Assembly: GCA_033558025.1 (NCBI GenBank) | Contig: JAUCEF010000012.1 | Coordinates: forward strand, 2,046,001-2,110,000 | Source of the DNA: Phytophthora sp. 'mugwort' | Taxonomy: Eukaryota > Oomycota > Peronosporomycetes > Peronosporales > Peronosporaceae | Direction: 5' to 3' | DNA length: 64,000 nt | Shown here: positions 33,201 to 45,029 of the stretch, piece by piece | Layout of the letters: every line of letters begins with the position of its first letter | Position numbering within the stretch: the stretch's first letter is position 1 | Notes under the pieces: generated by a model | The model's input: the letters and a program-made list of their open reading frames with translations, nothing else | The model's database searches: none | What the model was told of the DNA's origin: nothing | Made by a program: the position numbers and the translations under genes

Positions 33201-34261
33201 TCGCGCTCGTCGCCATTGGGCAGAACCACTTGTTCCACGATGGTCCCCACACCCATGATGGCCGCCTTGTTGCCGTCGGCCACCGAAAGTTCGCCTTCGT
33301 TCCGCTCAATCAAATGGACGAACTTGGTCTTGTCGTTGCAGATGTGGTGCGTTGCGCCGCTGTCGACCGCCCACATCCCGGACACATTCTTGCCCGTCGA
33401 AACCCCACATTCCAGTGAAACCGCGAACGATACTCGATCGTAGTCGTAGTCGTAGCCGTTGCTGTCGTTTCTCCACTGGATGTTGTTGGCCCCGCGTCCA
33501 CGGCCGTTGCCGCCGCGTCTTGGCCCTCTGTTCTCGTCCTTCTGCTTGGTCCAGCACTTGTCAATGACATGCCCCAATTTTCCGCAGTACGTGCATTGGC
33601 GAGGCTCACGGTCGGTGTTGAACGCCTTGGCCGCGTTCTCAGTCTTCACCGTCGCCGTCTTCTCGCCTTGTCGCTTGATGTGCTCGTTCGTGAGCACCTT
33701 CACAACGTCTTGCGACCGCAGCTCTGCATTGCTCATCTCCAAGTTCAGCACGACGTTCTCGTAGCTCTTGGGGAGACTGCGCAGCAAGCAGATCGCCACG
33801 TCCTCGTCCTCCATCTTGGCGCCGATGCTGCTGAGCTTGGCGCTGATGTTCAGGACATCATTGCAATGATGCAACACATTGCCGCCTTCCGACATCTCCA
33901 TGCTGAAGAGCTGTCGCTTCAGGTAGATGCGACCAGCCTTCTGCGATCCACCGTACAGCGTCTTCAAGCGCGTCCACGCGATCCATGCTTCCTCGCAGTC
34001 ATCGACCACATGATGGTAGTCGGCGTCCATGTGAAGCAACATCAGTCCAAAAGCGATGTTGCTCGACTTGACATACTCGTCCTTGGCCCGGGAGTCCGTA
34101 AAGGATGGAGACGTTTCCCGATTCACCACATGCCACGTCGACTTGGTCAGGAACACGCCACGCATGTAGCGGTTCCACGTCGCGTAATTGTCTCCGTTGA
34201 ACTTGTCGATGGAGACCTTGGTCGAGACGTCTTGGGCAGAGGACATGGTGCTTGGGCTCAT
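30248..34261 (-). pseudogene. Copia Gag-Pol, element F, interrupted by E
   Basis: Open from the ATG in the primer site (34261-34259) to E's insertion point; the last eight codons lie at 25478-25504 on the far side of E. Without E the frame would be 1346 residues with all catalytic motifs. It is a clear mosaic. Gag start through the zinc knuckle is subfamily A ([10 protein letters not shown]); from about [15 protein letters not shown] through [22 protein letters not shown] and [15 protein letters not shown] it is subfamily B, with private changes ([26 protein letters not shown]); from the linker ([15 protein letters not shown]) to the end it is subfamily A again and matches E closely ([16 protein letters not shown]). 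Confidence 0.93.
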
Positions 34262-34265
34262 AACC
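34254..34265 (-). other. Primer binding site of element F
   Basis: GGTTATGAGCCC on the minus strand, directly inside the LTR that begins at 34266. Confidence 0.85.
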
Positions 34266-34608
34266 TGATAAAGGTGTTGAGGTCTTGAAGCGAGGCTTGG
34301 GTTGAGCGGAGGGAGTTTTGCACTTGGGTGCGGGGACCGGAGTGAAGACCACTTGAGCTGAAGAAGGAAGATTCGAAAGTGATTGATTTATCGGAGCTTA
34401 CACTACCTAGTCTACCACATAGATATGCAGCCCTGCATCCAATCATTTGGTGCATCCAATCACCAACACTCCGCACTCGTCCAATCATCCTACTCGTCTA
34501 AACATCGGTTGCGTAAACAACGTACCGTAAACATCGCGGGATCGTGTTGGACCGGTTCGGGTTAACCGGTTACTGGTACACAGTACCAAAACCTGGCAAC
34601 CCTCAATA
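34266..34608 (-). repeat. A-type LTR shared by elements F and G
   Basis: 343 bp. 5' LTR of F and 3' LTR of G. It carries two variants not in the outer LTRs of the block: GTCTAAACATCGG instead of GTCTAATCATCGG, and GAGTTTTGC instead of GAGTTCTGC. No target duplication flanks it, as expected for a recombination product. Confidence 0.92.
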
Positions 34609-34615
34609 CGCCCCC

Positions 34616-37600
34616 TCAATGCGAACACGCGTGGATTCCGAGGGACGCCGTCAGATCCGTGTGGCGCGGTCCTGGCAGTGCCTTGGTCATGATGTCCGCC
34701 AGCATGATAGAAGTCTCGCAGTACTCGAGCTTGACTTCGCCGCGCTTGACCTCATCACGGATGTGATGGTACTTGATGTCGATGTGCTTGGCGCGACCAT
34801 GGTTCACTGGGTTCTTCGTCATCTTGATGCACGACTGGTTGTCTTCGCGGATCTTGAGCTCGGGTCCAGTCTCGTTGGCAGCCGCCAAAATCTCGCATAG
34901 CAGGCGATGAATCCACTTGCCTTCTTGGATCGCCAGACTGAGCGCGATGTATTCCGCCTCGCTCGTAGACAGCGAAACACTTGACTGCTTCTTGCTTCCC
35001 CAGCTCACTGGCGCACCCATCAGCATGAACGTGTAGCCGGAAGTCGACTTGCGGTCCGCGAGGTCGCCAGCCCAGTCCGCATCCGAATACCCACGAAAGT
35101 CGATCTTGTTGCCTGGCTTGAAACAGATTCCATGCGTCTTGGTGCCTTGTAGATAGCGAAAAATGCGCTTGACCGCAACCCAGTGTTCCTCTTGGGGGTT
35201 CTCCATGAAGCGCGATACATAGCCTACTGCGTACGCGATATCCGGGCGAGTAGCAGTCATCAAGTGCATGAGGGCACCCACAGCTTCGCGAAACGGAGCG
35301 TTCACCTTGGTCGCTGCGTCACTTGGAACCAGTCGAGTGCTCATGTCTACCGGACTCACCACAGCCTTGCACTCGTCCATACCGAAACGCTTCAGGATAT
35401 CATTCACATAACGCCGCTGGCACATCGTCACGCTGCCGTCCGGGCCATCCACCAGCTCGATTCCAAGGACGAACACACACTTGCCACTGTCAGTCATTTC
35501 GAAGCGTGTCTTGAGGTCGTTCTTCGTGCGTGAGATCAGCTCGGGTGAACTTCCGGTGACCAACACATCGTCCACGTAGACCAGCACGAGCACACAGTGG
35601 CCATCGACAACCTTGATGTAGAGGCACGGGTCGAAGGCTGAAACTTGAAAACCGATAGAACACACGAATTCGTCGAAGGTCTCGTTCCATACGCGCGAAG
35701 CTTGCTTGAGACCGTAAATCGCCTTGACCAATTCCAGGCAGTCGAAATCACCATCCAGCTCGACGCCTTCAGGAACCACGCAGAACACCAACTCCTTCAT
35801 GACGTCGTACAGAAATGCCGTTACCACGTCGAGTTGGTCGAGGGGCCAGTCGAAATACTTGGCAATCGCGATGACCATGCGCAGCGTCACGTACTTGACC
35901 ACGGGCGAGAACGTCTCCGTGTAGTCGATGCCGTACTTCTGCTTGAAACCCTTGGCCACCAGGCGCGCCTTGTATTTCTCGATCGATCCGTCGGCTTTGC
36001 GCTTGATCTTGAACACCCACTTGGTACCGATGGTGCTATGTCCGCTGGGCAACTTGGCAGCACGAAACACACCACGAAGTCGCATCGACTTTAACTCAGC
36101 ACGAATTGCCTTGCGCCAGTGCAGTTGGTCCGGGCCGTTGACCGCTTCTTGGAATGTCGACGGCTCCGATAAGTCCACGGCTGCTTCGACCGCGTTGGCA
36201 CTTGCACGCCAAAACACAGATGGAGTCGATTCTTCATCTTGGTCTCCAGACTTTTCTTCTTCATCTGCGTCTGTTCGGTGCGAAGGGGAGTCGTTCGGTG
36301 CACTTGCTTCTTCCAGTCCAGGTCGATGACGCACAGCGCGCGGTCTTCTGGCAGCTTCATCTTCGTCACTCGGGCGGCTCTTGCGCTTCCCTGCCTGTTT
36401 GTACTCCGTCTGGCGCGGACCATCATCGTCGATGTCGAGCGAGTCGAAGTCCAGGTCGTCGACATCTTCATCAGAAATCGACGGTGAAAATCCAAAGGTC
36501 GATTCATCGAAGTTGACATCGCGACTGATGACCACCTGCCCCGCCTCGATGTCATAAAGTCGATACGCCTTGGACACTTCTTCGTAACCCAGAAACAATC
36601 CGGCGCGAGCCTTGGGATCCCACTTGAGTCGCTTCTCCTTCGGAGTCAGGATGTACGTCCGACAGCCGAAAACACGCATGTGCTTCACACTCGGCTTGGA
36701 CTTGTAGACGATCTCGAACGGAGTCTTGTGCTCGATCTTGGGTGACGGCAGGCGGTTCTTCACATAGATGGCCGTCATCGCCGCCTCAGCCCAGAAACAC
36801 TTGTCCAGCTTGGCGTGGTGCAGCATGCTGCGGCCGATCGTGACGATAGTTCGGATGGCTCGCTCTGCCGTGCCGTTGGTCTGGTGCGCGTACGGAACCG
36901 TGGTTTGCTGCTCGATGCCTTCGTCTTCGTAAAAATCCTTGAGCGAGTTAGTCGCAAACTCACGAGCTCCGTCGTGCCGCACAAACTTGACCTTCTTGCC
37001 GAACTGCGTCTGCACCTTCATGATGTATGTCTTGATGCAGTCTTCACTTTCCGACTTGGCACGCAGACAGAAACCCTTCATGCATCCGCTGGCTTCGTCC
37101 ACGATCAGGAGCAGGTACTTGCTGCCGCCAAGCGAGTTTTCCTCCATGGGTCCGCAGATGTCGAAGTGGAGCAACTCAAATGTGTCGTAGCGACGCTTGT
37201 CACGGTTGCTTGGGAATGGTTTTTGGACCATTTTGCCTTGCTGGCAACCACGACACAGACTTGGTCCACTCGACTTGGAAGGTGCTTTCGCGTCCTTGAT
37301 CATATTGGTGTCGACCATCTTGCGAAGAACCTCGACTGGAGCGTGACCCATACGCGCGTGCAAATCGACCGTCCTTCCACTTGTCGCCGCATTTGCCGAT
37401 CGCTGGGGTGTGCGAAGCCAGTAGAGTCCGTCCACGAGATCCGCCGTCGCCACCACTTGATTCGAGTCCTTGCGCGAAACGTGCATCTCAGTGCCGTCAA
37501 ATACCACTTGGAACTTGTCACTTTTGTTTATCTGCGGCACTGAAAGCAGATTCTTGCTCATATTTGGCACGTAAAGCGCGTTCTTGATCTCGATCTCGCG

Positions 37601-38656
37601 CTCGTCGCCGTTAGGCAGGACCACTCTTTCCACGATGGTCCCCACACCCTTGATGGCAGCCTTGTTGCCATCGGCCACCGAAAGTTCGCCTTCATTTCGC
37701 TCGATCAAATTGGCGAACTTGGACTTGTCGTTGCAAATATGGTGCGTGGCACCGCTGTCAACCGCCCACATCCCGGACACATTTTTGTCCGTCGAAACTC
37801 CACATTCCAGGGAAACCGCGAACGCCACTCGATCGTAGTCGTTGTCGTAGCCGTCGCTGTCGTTTCTCCACTGGATGTTGTTGGCCCCGCGTCCACGGCC
37901 GTTGCCGCCGCGTCTTGGCCCTCTGTTCTCGTCCTTCTGCTTGGTCCAGCACTTGTCAATGACATGCCCCAATTTTCCGCAGTACGTGCATTGGCGAGGC
38001 TCACGGTCGGTGTTGAACGCCTTGGCCGCGTTCTCAGTCTTCACCGTCGCCGTCTTCTCGCCTTGTCTTTTGATGTGCTCGTTCGTGAGCACCTTCACAA
38101 CGTCTTGCGACCGCAGCTCTGCATTGCTCATCTCCAAGTTCAGCACGACGTTCTCGTAGCTCTTGGGGAGACTGCGCAGCAAGCAGATCGCCACGTCCTC
38201 GTCCTCCATCTTGGCGCCGATGCTGCTGAGCTTGGCGCTGATGTTCAGGACATCATTGCAATGATGCAACACATTGCCGCCTTCCGACATCTCCATGCTG
38301 AAGAGCTGTCGCTTCAGGTAGATGCGACCAGCCTTCTGCGATCCACCGTACAGCGTCTTCAAGCGCGTCCACGCGATCCATGCTTCCTCGCAGTCATCGA
38401 CCACATGATGGTAGTCGGCGTCCATGTGAAGCAACATCAGTCCAAAAGCGATGTTGCTCGACTTGACATACTCGTCCTTGGCCCGGGAGTCCGTAAAGGA
38501 TGGAGACGTTTCCCGATTCACCACATGCCACGTCGACTTGGTCAGGAACACGCCACGCATGTAGCGGTTCCACGTCGCGTAGTTGTCTCCGTTGAACTTG
38601 TCGATGGAGACCTTGGTCGAGACGTCTTGGGCAGAGGACATGGTGCTTGGGCTCAT
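34616..38656 (-). CDS. Copia Gag-Pol, element G
   Basis: Intact frame of 1346 residues, subfamily A. The Gag to integrase half matches element E wherever I compared, including a rare silent change in the FELLHFDIC codons (CAACTC on plus at about 37172). In the RT half it differs from E at [25 protein letters not shown] and [16 protein letters not shown] replaces a conserved Asp of RRYVDDIL downstream of the active site, of unknown effect; YVDD itself is intact. Its 5' LTR is followed by the same 39-bp F-type 3' end, in the mirror orientation, that precedes E's 5' LTR, so G and E stem from one insertion event. Confidence 0.93.
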   Translation of the reverse strand: MSPSTMSSAQDVSTKVSIDKFNGDNYATWNRYMRGVFLTKSTWHVVNRETSPSFTDSRAKDEYVKSSNIAFGLMLLHMDADYHHVVDDCEEAWIAWTRLKTLYGGSQKAGRIYLKRQLFSMEMSEGGNVLHHCNDVLNISAKLSSIGAKMEDEDVAICLLRSLPKSYENVVLNLEMSNAELRSQDVVKVLTNEHIKRQGEKTATVKTENAAKAFNTDREPRQCTYCGKLGHVIDKCWTKQKDENRGPRRGGNGRGRGANNIQWRNDSDGYDNDYDRVAFAVSLECGVSTDKNVSGMWAVDSGATHHICNDKSKFANLIERNEGELSVADGNKAAIKGVGTIVERVVLPNGDEREIEIKNALYVPNMSKNLLSVPQINKSDKFQVVFDGTEMHVSRKDSNQVVATADLVDGLYWLRTPQRSANAATSGRTVDLHARMGHAPVEVLRKMVDTNMIKDAKAPSKSSGPSLCRGCQQGKMVQKPFPSNRDKRRYDTFELLHFDICGPMEENSLGGSKYLLLIVDEASGCMKGFCLRAKSESEDCIKTYIMKVQTQFGKKVKFVRHDGAREFATNSLKDFYEDEGIEQQTTVPYAHQTNGTAERAIRTIVTIGRSMLHHAKLDKCFWAEAAMTAIYVKNRLPSPKIEHKTPFEIVYKSKPSVKHMRVFGCRTYILTPKEKRLKWDPKARAGLFLGYEEVSKAYRLYDIEAGQVVISRDVNFDESTFGFSPSISDEDVDDLDFDSLDIDDDGPRQTEYKQAGKRKSRPSDEDEAARRPRAVRHRPGLEEASAPNDSPSHRTDADEEEKSGDQDEESTPSVFWRASANAVEAAVDLSEPSTFQEAVNGPDQLHWRKAIRAELKSMRLRGVFRAAKLPSGHSTIGTKWVFKIKRKADGSIEKYKARLVAKGFKQKYGIDYTETFSPVVKYVTLRMVIAIAKYFDWPLDQLDVVTAFLYDVMKELVFCVVPEGVELDGDFDCLELVKAIYGLKQASRVWNETFDEFVCSIGFQVSAFDPCLYIKVVDGHCVLVLVYVDDVLVTGSSPELISRTKNDLKTRFEMTDSGKCVFVLGIELVDGPDGSVTMCQRRYVNDILKRFGMDECKAVVSPVDMSTRLVPSDAATKVNAPFREAVGALMHLMTATRPDIAYAVGYVSRFMENPQEEHWVAVKRIFRYLQGTKTHGICFKPGNKIDFRGYSDADWAGDLADRKSTSGYTFMLMGAPVSWGSKKQSSVSLSTSEAEYIALSLAIQEGKWIHRLLCEILAAANETGPELKIREDNQSCIKMTKNPVNHGRAKHIDIKYHHIRDEVKRGEVKLEYCETSIMLADIMTKALPGPRHTDLTASLGIHACSH

Positions 38657-38660
38657 AACC

Positions 38661-39003
38661 TGATAAAGGTGTTGAGGTCTTGAAGCGAGGCTTGGGTTGA
38701 GCGGAGGGAGTTCTGCACTTGGGTGCGGGGACCGGAGTGAAGACCACTTGAGCTGAAGAAGGAAGATTCGAAAGTGATTGATTTATCGGAGCTTACACTA
38801 CCTAGTCTACCACATAGATATGCAGCCCTGCATCCAATCATTTGGTGCATCCAATCACCAACACTCCGCACTCGTCCAATCATCCTACTCGTCTAATCAT
38901 CGGTTGCGTAAACAACGTACCGTAAACATCGCGGGATCGTGTTGGACCGGTTCGGGTTAACCGGTTACTGGTACACAGTACCAAAACCTGGCAACCCTCA
39001 ATA
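38661..39003 (-). repeat. 5' LTR of element G
   Basis: 343 bp, A-type, like the LTR at 25510 in inverse orientation. It is followed by CGTCC, the reverse complement of E's target duplication GGACG. Confidence 0.93.
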
Positions 39004-39042
39004 CGTCCCTCGGAATCCACGCGTGTTCGCATTGAGGGGGCG
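39004..39042 (+). other. 39-bp 3' end of a lost plus-strand copy
   Basis: Exact reverse complement of 25471-25509: last codons (LGIHACSH, stop), polypurine tract, then an LTR. The rest of the element it belonged to is gone, replaced at the CGTCC junction by G's LTR. Confidence 0.93.
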
Positions 39043-39386
39043 TATTGAGGGTTGCCAGGTTTTGGTACTGTGTACCAGTAACCGGTTAACCCGAACCGGT
39101 CCAACACGATCCCGCGATGTTTACGGTACGTTGTTTACGCAACCGATGATTAGACGAGTAGGATGATTGGACGAGTGCGGAGTGTTGGTGATTGGATGCA
39201 CCAAATGATTGGATGCAGGGCTGCATATCTATGTGGTAGACTAGGTAGTGTAAGCTCCGATAAATCAATCACTTTCGAATCTTCCTTCTTCAGCTCAAGT
39301 GGTCTTCACTCCGGTCTTCGCACCAAGTGCAGAACCTCCTTCGCTCCGTCCAAGCTTCACTTATCAAGATCCATACCTTTTTATCA
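39043..39386 (+). repeat. LTR with hybrid U5, 5' LTR of element H
   Basis: 344 bp. U3 and R are A-type, but the last 75 bp or so read CAGAACCTCCTTCGCTCCGT ... CAAGATCCATACCTTTTTATCA, whose end resembles the B-type U5. It forms an inverted pair with 38661-39003 across 39 bp. The same variant is at 43439. Confidence 0.92.
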
Positions 39387-39390
39387 GGTT

Positions 39391-42300
39391 ATGAGCCCAA
39401 GCACCATGTCCTCTGCCCAAGACGTCTCGACCAAGGTCTCCATCGACAAGTTCAACGGAGACAACTACGCGACGTGGAACCGCTACATGCGTGGCGTGTT
39501 CCTGACCAAGTCGACGTGGCATGTGGTAAATCGGGAAACGTCTCCATCCTTTACGGACTCCCGGGCCAAGGACGAGTATGTCAAGTCGAGCAACATCGCT
39601 TTTGGACTGATGTTGCTTCACATGGACGCCGACTACCATCATGTGGTCGATGACTGCGAGGAAGCATGGATCGCGTGGACGCGCTTGAAGACGCTGTACG
39701 GTGGATCGCAGAAGGCTGGTCGCATCTACCTCAAGCGACAGCTCTTCAGCATGGAGATGTCGGAAGGCGGCAATGTGTTGCATCATTGCAATGATGTCCT
39801 GAACATCAGCGCCAAGCTCAGCTGCATCGGCGCCAAGATGGAGGACGAGGACGTGGCGATCTGCTTGCTGTGCAGTCTCCCCAAGAGCTACGAGAACGTC
39901 GTGCTGAACTTGGAGATGAGCAATGCAGAGCTGCGGTCGCAAGACGTTGTGAAGGTGCTCACGAACGAGCACATCAAGCGACAAGGCGAGAAGACGGCGA
40001 CGGTGAAAACTGAAGACGCGGCCAAGGCGTTCAGTGCCGAGCGAGAATCTCGTCAGTGCACGTACTGCGGGAAATTGGGGCATGTCATTGACAAGTGCTG
40101 GACCAAGCAGAAGGACGAGAACCGAGGGCCAAGACGCGGCGGCAACGGCCGTGGACGCGGGGCCAACAACATCCAGTGGAGAAACGACAGCGACGGCTAC
40201 GACAACGACTACGATCAAGTGGCGTTCGCGGTTTCCCTGGAATGTGGAGTTTCGACGGACAAGAATGTGTCCGGGATGTGGGCGGTTGACAGCGGTGCCA
40301 CGCACCATATTTGCAACGACAAGTCCAAGTTCGCCAATTTGATCGAGCGAAGTGAAGGCGAACTTTCGGTGGCCGATGGCAACAAGGCTGCCATCAAGGG
40401 TGTGGGGACCATCGTGGAAAGAGTGGTCCTGCCTAACGGCGACGAGCGCGAGATCGAGATCAAGAACGCGCTTTACGTGCCAAATATGAGCAAGAATCTG
40501 CTTTCAGTGCCGCAGATAAACAAGCATGGCAAGTTCCAAGTGGTATTTGACGGCACTGAGATGCACGTTTCGCGCAAGGACTCGAATCAAGTGGTGGCGA
40601 CGGCGGATCTCGTGGATGGACTCTACTGGCTTCGCACACCTCAGCGATCGGCAAATGCGGCGACAAGTGGAAGGACGGTCGATTTGCACGCGCGTATGGG
40701 TCACGCTCCAGTCGAGGTTCTTCGCAAGATGGTCGACACCAATATGATCAAGGACGCGAAAGCACCTTCCAAGTCGAGTGGACCAAGTGTGTGTCGTGGT
40801 TGCCAGCAAGGCAAAATGGTCCAAAAACCATTCCCAAGCAACCGTGACAAGCGTCGCTACGACACATTTGAGCTGCTCCACTTTGACATCTGCGGACCCA
40901 TGGAGGAAAACTCGCTTGGCGGCAGCAAGTACCTGCTCCTGATCGTGGACGAAGCCAGCGGATGCATGAAGGGTTTCTGTCTGCGCGCCAAGTCGGAAAG
41001 TGAAGACTGCATCAAGACATACATCATGAAGGTGCAGACGCAATTCGGCAAGAAGGTCAAGTTTGTGCGGCACGACGGAGCTCGTGAGTTTGCGACTAAC
41101 TCGCTCAAGGATTTCTACGAAGACGAAGGCATCGAGCAGCAAACCACGGTTCCGTACGCGCACCAGACGAACGGCACGGCAGAGCGAGCTATCCGAACTA
41201 TCGTCACGATCGGCCGCAGCATGTTGCATCACGCTAAGCTGGACAAGTGTTTCTGGGCTGAGGCGGCGATGACGGCCATCTATGTGAAGAACCGCCTGCC
41301 GTCACCCAAGATCGAGCACAAGACTCCGTTCGAGATCGTCTACAAGTCCAAGCCGAGTGTGAAGCACATGCGTGTTTTCGGCTGTCGGACGTACATCCTG
41401 ACTCCGAAGGAGAAGCGACTCAAGTGGGATCCCAAGGCTCGCGCCGGATTGTTTCTGGGTTACGAAGAAGTGTCCAAGGCGTATCGACTTTATGACATCG
41501 AGGCGGGGCAGGTGGTCATCAGTCGCGATGTCAACTTCGATGAATCAACCTTTGGATTTTCACCGCCGATTTCTGATGAAGATGTCGACGACCTGGACTT
41601 CGACTCGCTCGACATCGACGATGATGGTCCGCGCCAGACGGAGTACAAACAGGCAGGGAAGCGCAAGAGCCGCCCGAGTGACGAAGATGAAGCTGCCAGA
41701 AGACCGCGCGCTGTGCGTCATCGACCTGGACTGGAAGAAGCAAGTGCACCGAACGACTCCCCTTCGCACCGAACAGACGCAGATGAAGAAGAAAAGTCTA
41801 GAGACCAAGATGAAGAATCGACTCCATCTGTGTTTTGGCGTGCAAGTGCCAACGCGGTCGAAGCAGCCGTGGACTTATCGGAGCCGTCGACATTCCAAGA
41901 AGCGGTCAACGGCCCGGACCAACTGCACTGGCGCAAGGCTGTTCGTGCGGAACTCAAGTCGATGCGACTTCGTGGTGTGTTTCGTGCTGCCAAGTTGCCC
42001 AGCGGACAAAGCGCCATCGGTACCAAGTGGGTGTTCAAGATTAAGCGCAAAGCCGACGGATCGATCGAGAAGTACAAGGCGCGCCTCGTAGCCAAGGGGT
42101 TCAAGCAGAAGTACGGCATCGACTACACGGAGACGTTCTCGCCCGTGGTCAAGTACGTGACACTGCGCATGGTCATCGCGATTGCCAAGTATTTCGACTG
42201 GCCCCTCGACCAACTCGACGTGGTAACGGCATTTCTGTACGGCGTCATGAAGGAGTTGGTGTTCTGCGTGGTTCCTGAAGGCGTCGAGCTGGATGGTGAT

Positions 42301-43431
42301 TTCGACTGCTTGGAATTGGTGAAGGCGATTTACGGTCTCAAGCAAGCTTCGCGCGTATGGAACGAGACCTTCGACGAATTCGTGTGTTCTATCGGTTTTC
42401 AAGTTTCAGCCTTCGACCCGTGCCTCTACATCAAGGTTGTCGATGGCCACTGTGTGCTCGTGCTGGTCTACGTGGACGATGTGTTGGTCACCGGAAGTTC
42501 ACCCGAGCTGATCTCACGCACGAAGAACGACCTCAAGACACGCTTCGAAATGACTGACAGTGGCAAGTGTGTGTTCGTCCTTGGAATCGAGCTGGTGGAT
42601 GGCCCGGACGGCAGCGTGACGATGTGCCAGCGGCGTTATGTGGATGATATCCTGAAGCGTTTCGGTATGGACGAGTGCAAGGCTGTGGTGAGTCCGGTAG
42701 ACATGAGCACTCGACTGGTTCCAAGTGACGCAGCGACCAAGGTGAACGCTCCGTTTCGCGAAGCTGTGGGTGCCCTCATGCACTTGATGACTGCTACTCG
42801 CCCGGATATCGCGTACGCAGTAGGCTATGTATCGCGCTTCATGGAGAACCCCCAAAAGGAACACTGGGTTGCGGTCAAGCGCATTTTTCGCTATCTACAA
42901 GGCACCAAGACGCATGGAATCTGTTTCAAGCTGGGTGACAAGATCGACTTTCGTGGGTATTCGGATGCGGACTGGGCTGGCGACCTCGCGGACCGCAAGT
43001 CGACTTCCGGCTACACGTTCATGCTGATGGGTGCGCCAGTGAGCTGGGGAAGCAAGAAGCAGTCAAGTGTTTCGCTGTCTACGAGCGAGGCGGAATACAT
43101 CGCGCTCAGTCTGGCGATCCAAGAAGGCAAGTGGATTCATCGCCTGCTATGCGAGATTTTGGCGGCTGCCAACGAGACTGGACCCGAGCTCAAGATCCGC
43201 GAAGACAACCAGTCGTGCATCAAGATGACGAAGAACCCAGTGAACCATGGTCGCGCCAAGCACATCGACATCAAGTACCATCACATCCGTGATGAGGTCA
43301 AGCGCGGCGAAGTCAAGCTCGAGTACTGCGAGACTTCTATCATGCTGGCGGACATCATGACCAAGGCACTGCCAGGACCGCGCCACACGGATCTGACGGC
43401 GTCCCTCGGAATCCACGCGTGTTCGCATTGA
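39391..43431 (+). CDS. Copia Gag-Pol, element H
   Basis: Intact frame of 1346 residues with every catalytic motif described for element E ([10 protein letters not shown]35[26 protein letters not shown]). Subfamily A, with [18 protein letters not shown] near the zinc knuckle, [10 protein letters not shown] and ERSEGELS (both shared with K and L), SCIGAKM and LLCSLPKS (shared with B), and KLGDKIDF in RNase H (shared with L). Because its LTR U5 is one base longer, the reading frame is open upstream of the ATG through the LTR back to 39163, so an LTR-encoded N-terminal extension is possible. Target duplication not intact: the right flank CGAGC (43783-43787) has no partner on the left, where the LTR is shared with the 39-bp fragment. 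Confidence 0.93.
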   Translation: MSPSTMSSAQDVSTKVSIDKFNGDNYATWNRYMRGVFLTKSTWHVVNRETSPSFTDSRAKDEYVKSSNIAFGLMLLHMDADYHHVVDDCEEAWIAWTRLKTLYGGSQKAGRIYLKRQLFSMEMSEGGNVLHHCNDVLNISAKLSCIGAKMEDEDVAICLLCSLPKSYENVVLNLEMSNAELRSQDVVKVLTNEHIKRQGEKTATVKTEDAAKAFSAERESRQCTYCGKLGHVIDKCWTKQKDENRGPRRGGNGRGRGANNIQWRNDSDGYDNDYDQVAFAVSLECGVSTDKNVSGMWAVDSGATHHICNDKSKFANLIERSEGELSVADGNKAAIKGVGTIVERVVLPNGDEREIEIKNALYVPNMSKNLLSVPQINKHGKFQVVFDGTEMHVSRKDSNQVVATADLVDGLYWLRTPQRSANAATSGRTVDLHARMGHAPVEVLRKMVDTNMIKDAKAPSKSSGPSVCRGCQQGKMVQKPFPSNRDKRRYDTFELLHFDICGPMEENSLGGSKYLLLIVDEASGCMKGFCLRAKSESEDCIKTYIMKVQTQFGKKVKFVRHDGAREFATNSLKDFYEDEGIEQQTTVPYAHQTNGTAERAIRTIVTIGRSMLHHAKLDKCFWAEAAMTAIYVKNRLPSPKIEHKTPFEIVYKSKPSVKHMRVFGCRTYILTPKEKRLKWDPKARAGLFLGYEEVSKAYRLYDIEAGQVVISRDVNFDESTFGFSPPISDEDVDDLDFDSLDIDDDGPRQTEYKQAGKRKSRPSDEDEAARRPRAVRHRPGLEEASAPNDSPSHRTDADEEEKSRDQDEESTPSVFWRASANAVEAAVDLSEPSTFQEAVNGPDQLHWRKAVRAELKSMRLRGVFRAAKLPSGQSAIGTKWVFKIKRKADGSIEKYKARLVAKGFKQKYGIDYTETFSPVVKYVTLRMVIAIAKYFDWPLDQLDVVTAFLYGVMKELVFCVVPEGVELDGDFDCLELVKAIYGLKQASRVWNETFDEFVCSIGFQVSAFDPCLYIKVVDGHCVLVLVYVDDVLVTGSSPELISRTKNDLKTRFEMTDSGKCVFVLGIELVDGPDGSVTMCQRRYVDDILKRFGMDECKAVVSPVDMSTRLVPSDAATKVNAPFREAVGALMHLMTATRPDIAYAVGYVSRFMENPQKEHWVAVKRIFRYLQGTKTHGICFKLGDKIDFRGYSDADWAGDLADRKSTSGYTFMLMGAPVSWGSKKQSSVSLSTSEAEYIALSLAIQEGKWIHRLLCEILAAANETGPELKIREDNQSCIKMTKNPVNHGRAKHIDIKYHHIRDEVKRGEVKLEYCETSIMLADIMTKALPGPRHTDLTASLGIHACSH

Positions 43432-43438
43432 GGGGGCG

Positions 43439-43782
43439 TATTGAGGGTTGCCAGGTTTTGGTACTGTGTACCAGTAACCGGTTAACCCGAACCGGTCCAA
43501 CACGATCCCGCGATGTTTACGGTACGTTGTTTACGCAACCGATGATTAGACGAGTAGGATGATTGGACGAGTGCGGAGTGTTGGTGATTGGATGCACCAA
43601 ATGATTGGATGCAGGGCTGCATATCTATGTGGTAGACTAGGTAGTGTAAGCTCCGATAAATCAATCACTTTCGAATCTTCCTTCTTCAGCTCAAGTGGTC
43701 TTCACTCCGGTCTTCGCACCAAGTGCAGAACCTCCTTCGCTCCGTCCAAGCTTCACTTATCAAGATCCATACCTTTTTATCA
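43439..43782 (+). repeat. 3' LTR of element H (hybrid U5)
   Basis: 344 bp, the same hybrid U5 as 39043-39386. Followed by CGAGC and the interior of a minus-strand copia body, so H originally inserted into that body at CGAGC. Confidence 0.92.
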
Positions 43783-44679
43783 CGAGCGAGTCGAAGTCCA
43801 GGTCGTCGACATCTTCATCAGAAATCGACGGTGAAAATCCAAAGGTTGATTCATCGAAGTTGACATCGCGACTGATGACCACCTGCCCCGCCTCGATGTC
43901 ATAAAGTCGATACGCCTTGGACACTTCTTCGTAACCCAGAAACAATCCGGCGCGAGCCTTGGGATCCCACTTGAGTCGCTTCTCCTTCGGAGTCAGGATG
44001 TACGTCCGACAGCCGAAAACACGCATGTGCTTCACACTCGGCTTGGACTTGTAGACGATCTCGAACGGAGTCTTGTGCTCGATCTTGGGTGACGGCAGGC
44101 GGTTCTTCACATAGATGGCCGTCATCGCCGCCTCAGCCCAGAAACACTTGTCCAGCTTGGCGTGATGCAACATGCTGCGGCAGATCGTGACGATAGTTCG
44201 GATGGCTCGCTCTGCCGTGCCGTTGGTCTGGTGCGCGTACGGAACCGTGGTTTGCTGCTCGATGCCTTCGTCTTCGTAAAAATCCTTGAGCGAGTTAGTC
44301 GCAAACTCACGAGCTCCGTCGTGCCGCACAAACTTGACCTTCTTGCCGAACTGCGTCTGCACCTTCATGATGTATGTCTTGATGCAGTCTTCACTTTCCG
44401 ACTTGGCACGCAGACAGAAACCCTTCATGCATCCGCTGGCTTCGTCCACGATCAGGAGCAGGTACTTGCTACCGCCAAGCGAGTTTTCCTCCATGGGTCC
44501 GCAGATGTCAAAGTGGAGCAGCTCAAATGTGTCGTAGCGACGCTTGTCACGGTTGCTTGGGAATGGTTTTTGGACCATTTTGCCTTGCTGGCAACCACGA
44601 CACACACTTGGTCCACTCGACTTGGAAGGTGCTTTCGCGTCCTTGATCATATTGGTGTCGACCATCTTGCGAAGAACCT
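43783..44679 (-). pseudogene. Copia Gag-Pol, fragment I (integrase and linker)
   Basis: Open minus-strand fragment from the integrase zinc domain ([15 protein letters not shown]) through the D/D35E core to the acidic linker (DDLDFDSL), ending at H's LTR. It is cut on the 5' side at AACCT by the LTR that begins at 44680. IGRSMLHH reads ICRSMLHH. It keeps the AAAA run (CCGAAAACACG) that lost one base in J and K, so it is not simply another copy of the tandem unit. Gag, protease, RT and RNase H are absent. Confidence 0.9.
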
Positions 44680-45022
44680 TGATAAAGGTGTTAAGGTCTT
44701 GAAGCGAGGCTTGGGTTGAGCGGAGGGAGTTCTGCACTTGGGTGCGGGGACCGGAGTGAAGACCACTTGAGCTGAAGAAGGAAGATTCGAAAGTGATTGA
44801 TTTATCGGAGCTTACACTACCTAGTCTACCACATAGATATGCAGCCCTGCATCCAATCATTTGGTGCATCCAATCACCAACACTCCGCACTCGTCCAATC
44901 ATCCTACTCGTCTAATCATCGGTTGCGTAAACAACGTACCGTAAACATCGCGGGATCGTGTTGGACCGGTTCGGGTTAACCGGTTACTGGTACACAGTAC
45001 CAAAACCTGGCAACCCTCAATA
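44680..45022 (-). repeat. A-type LTR at the left of tandem unit 1
   Basis: 343 bp with the private variant GGTGTTAAGG (others GGTGTTGAGG), shared only with the LTR at 47746. Left flank AACCT. Confidence 0.93.
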
Positions 45023-45029
45023 CGCCCCC

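Noticed and set aside
34616..38656. Element G as an independent insertion at a hot spot
   Set aside because: Same base, same target duplication in mirror form and a shared rare variant with E make an inverted duplication more likely.
37739..38683. Long plus-strand frame of 314 residues opposite gag (similar 242-349-residue frames opposite every copia body)
   Set aside because: Mirror of the coding strand: the codon bias of the GC-rich Gag-Pol frame leaves the opposite strand open. Val/Leu/His/Arg-rich, no motif, and it changes wherever the sense protein changes silently.
38778..38960. Repeated 60-76-residue frames in each LTR (opening MIYRSLHYL or MIGRVRSVG)
   Set aside because: They occur in every LTR copy and overlap the promoter and primer site; no sign of coding constraint.
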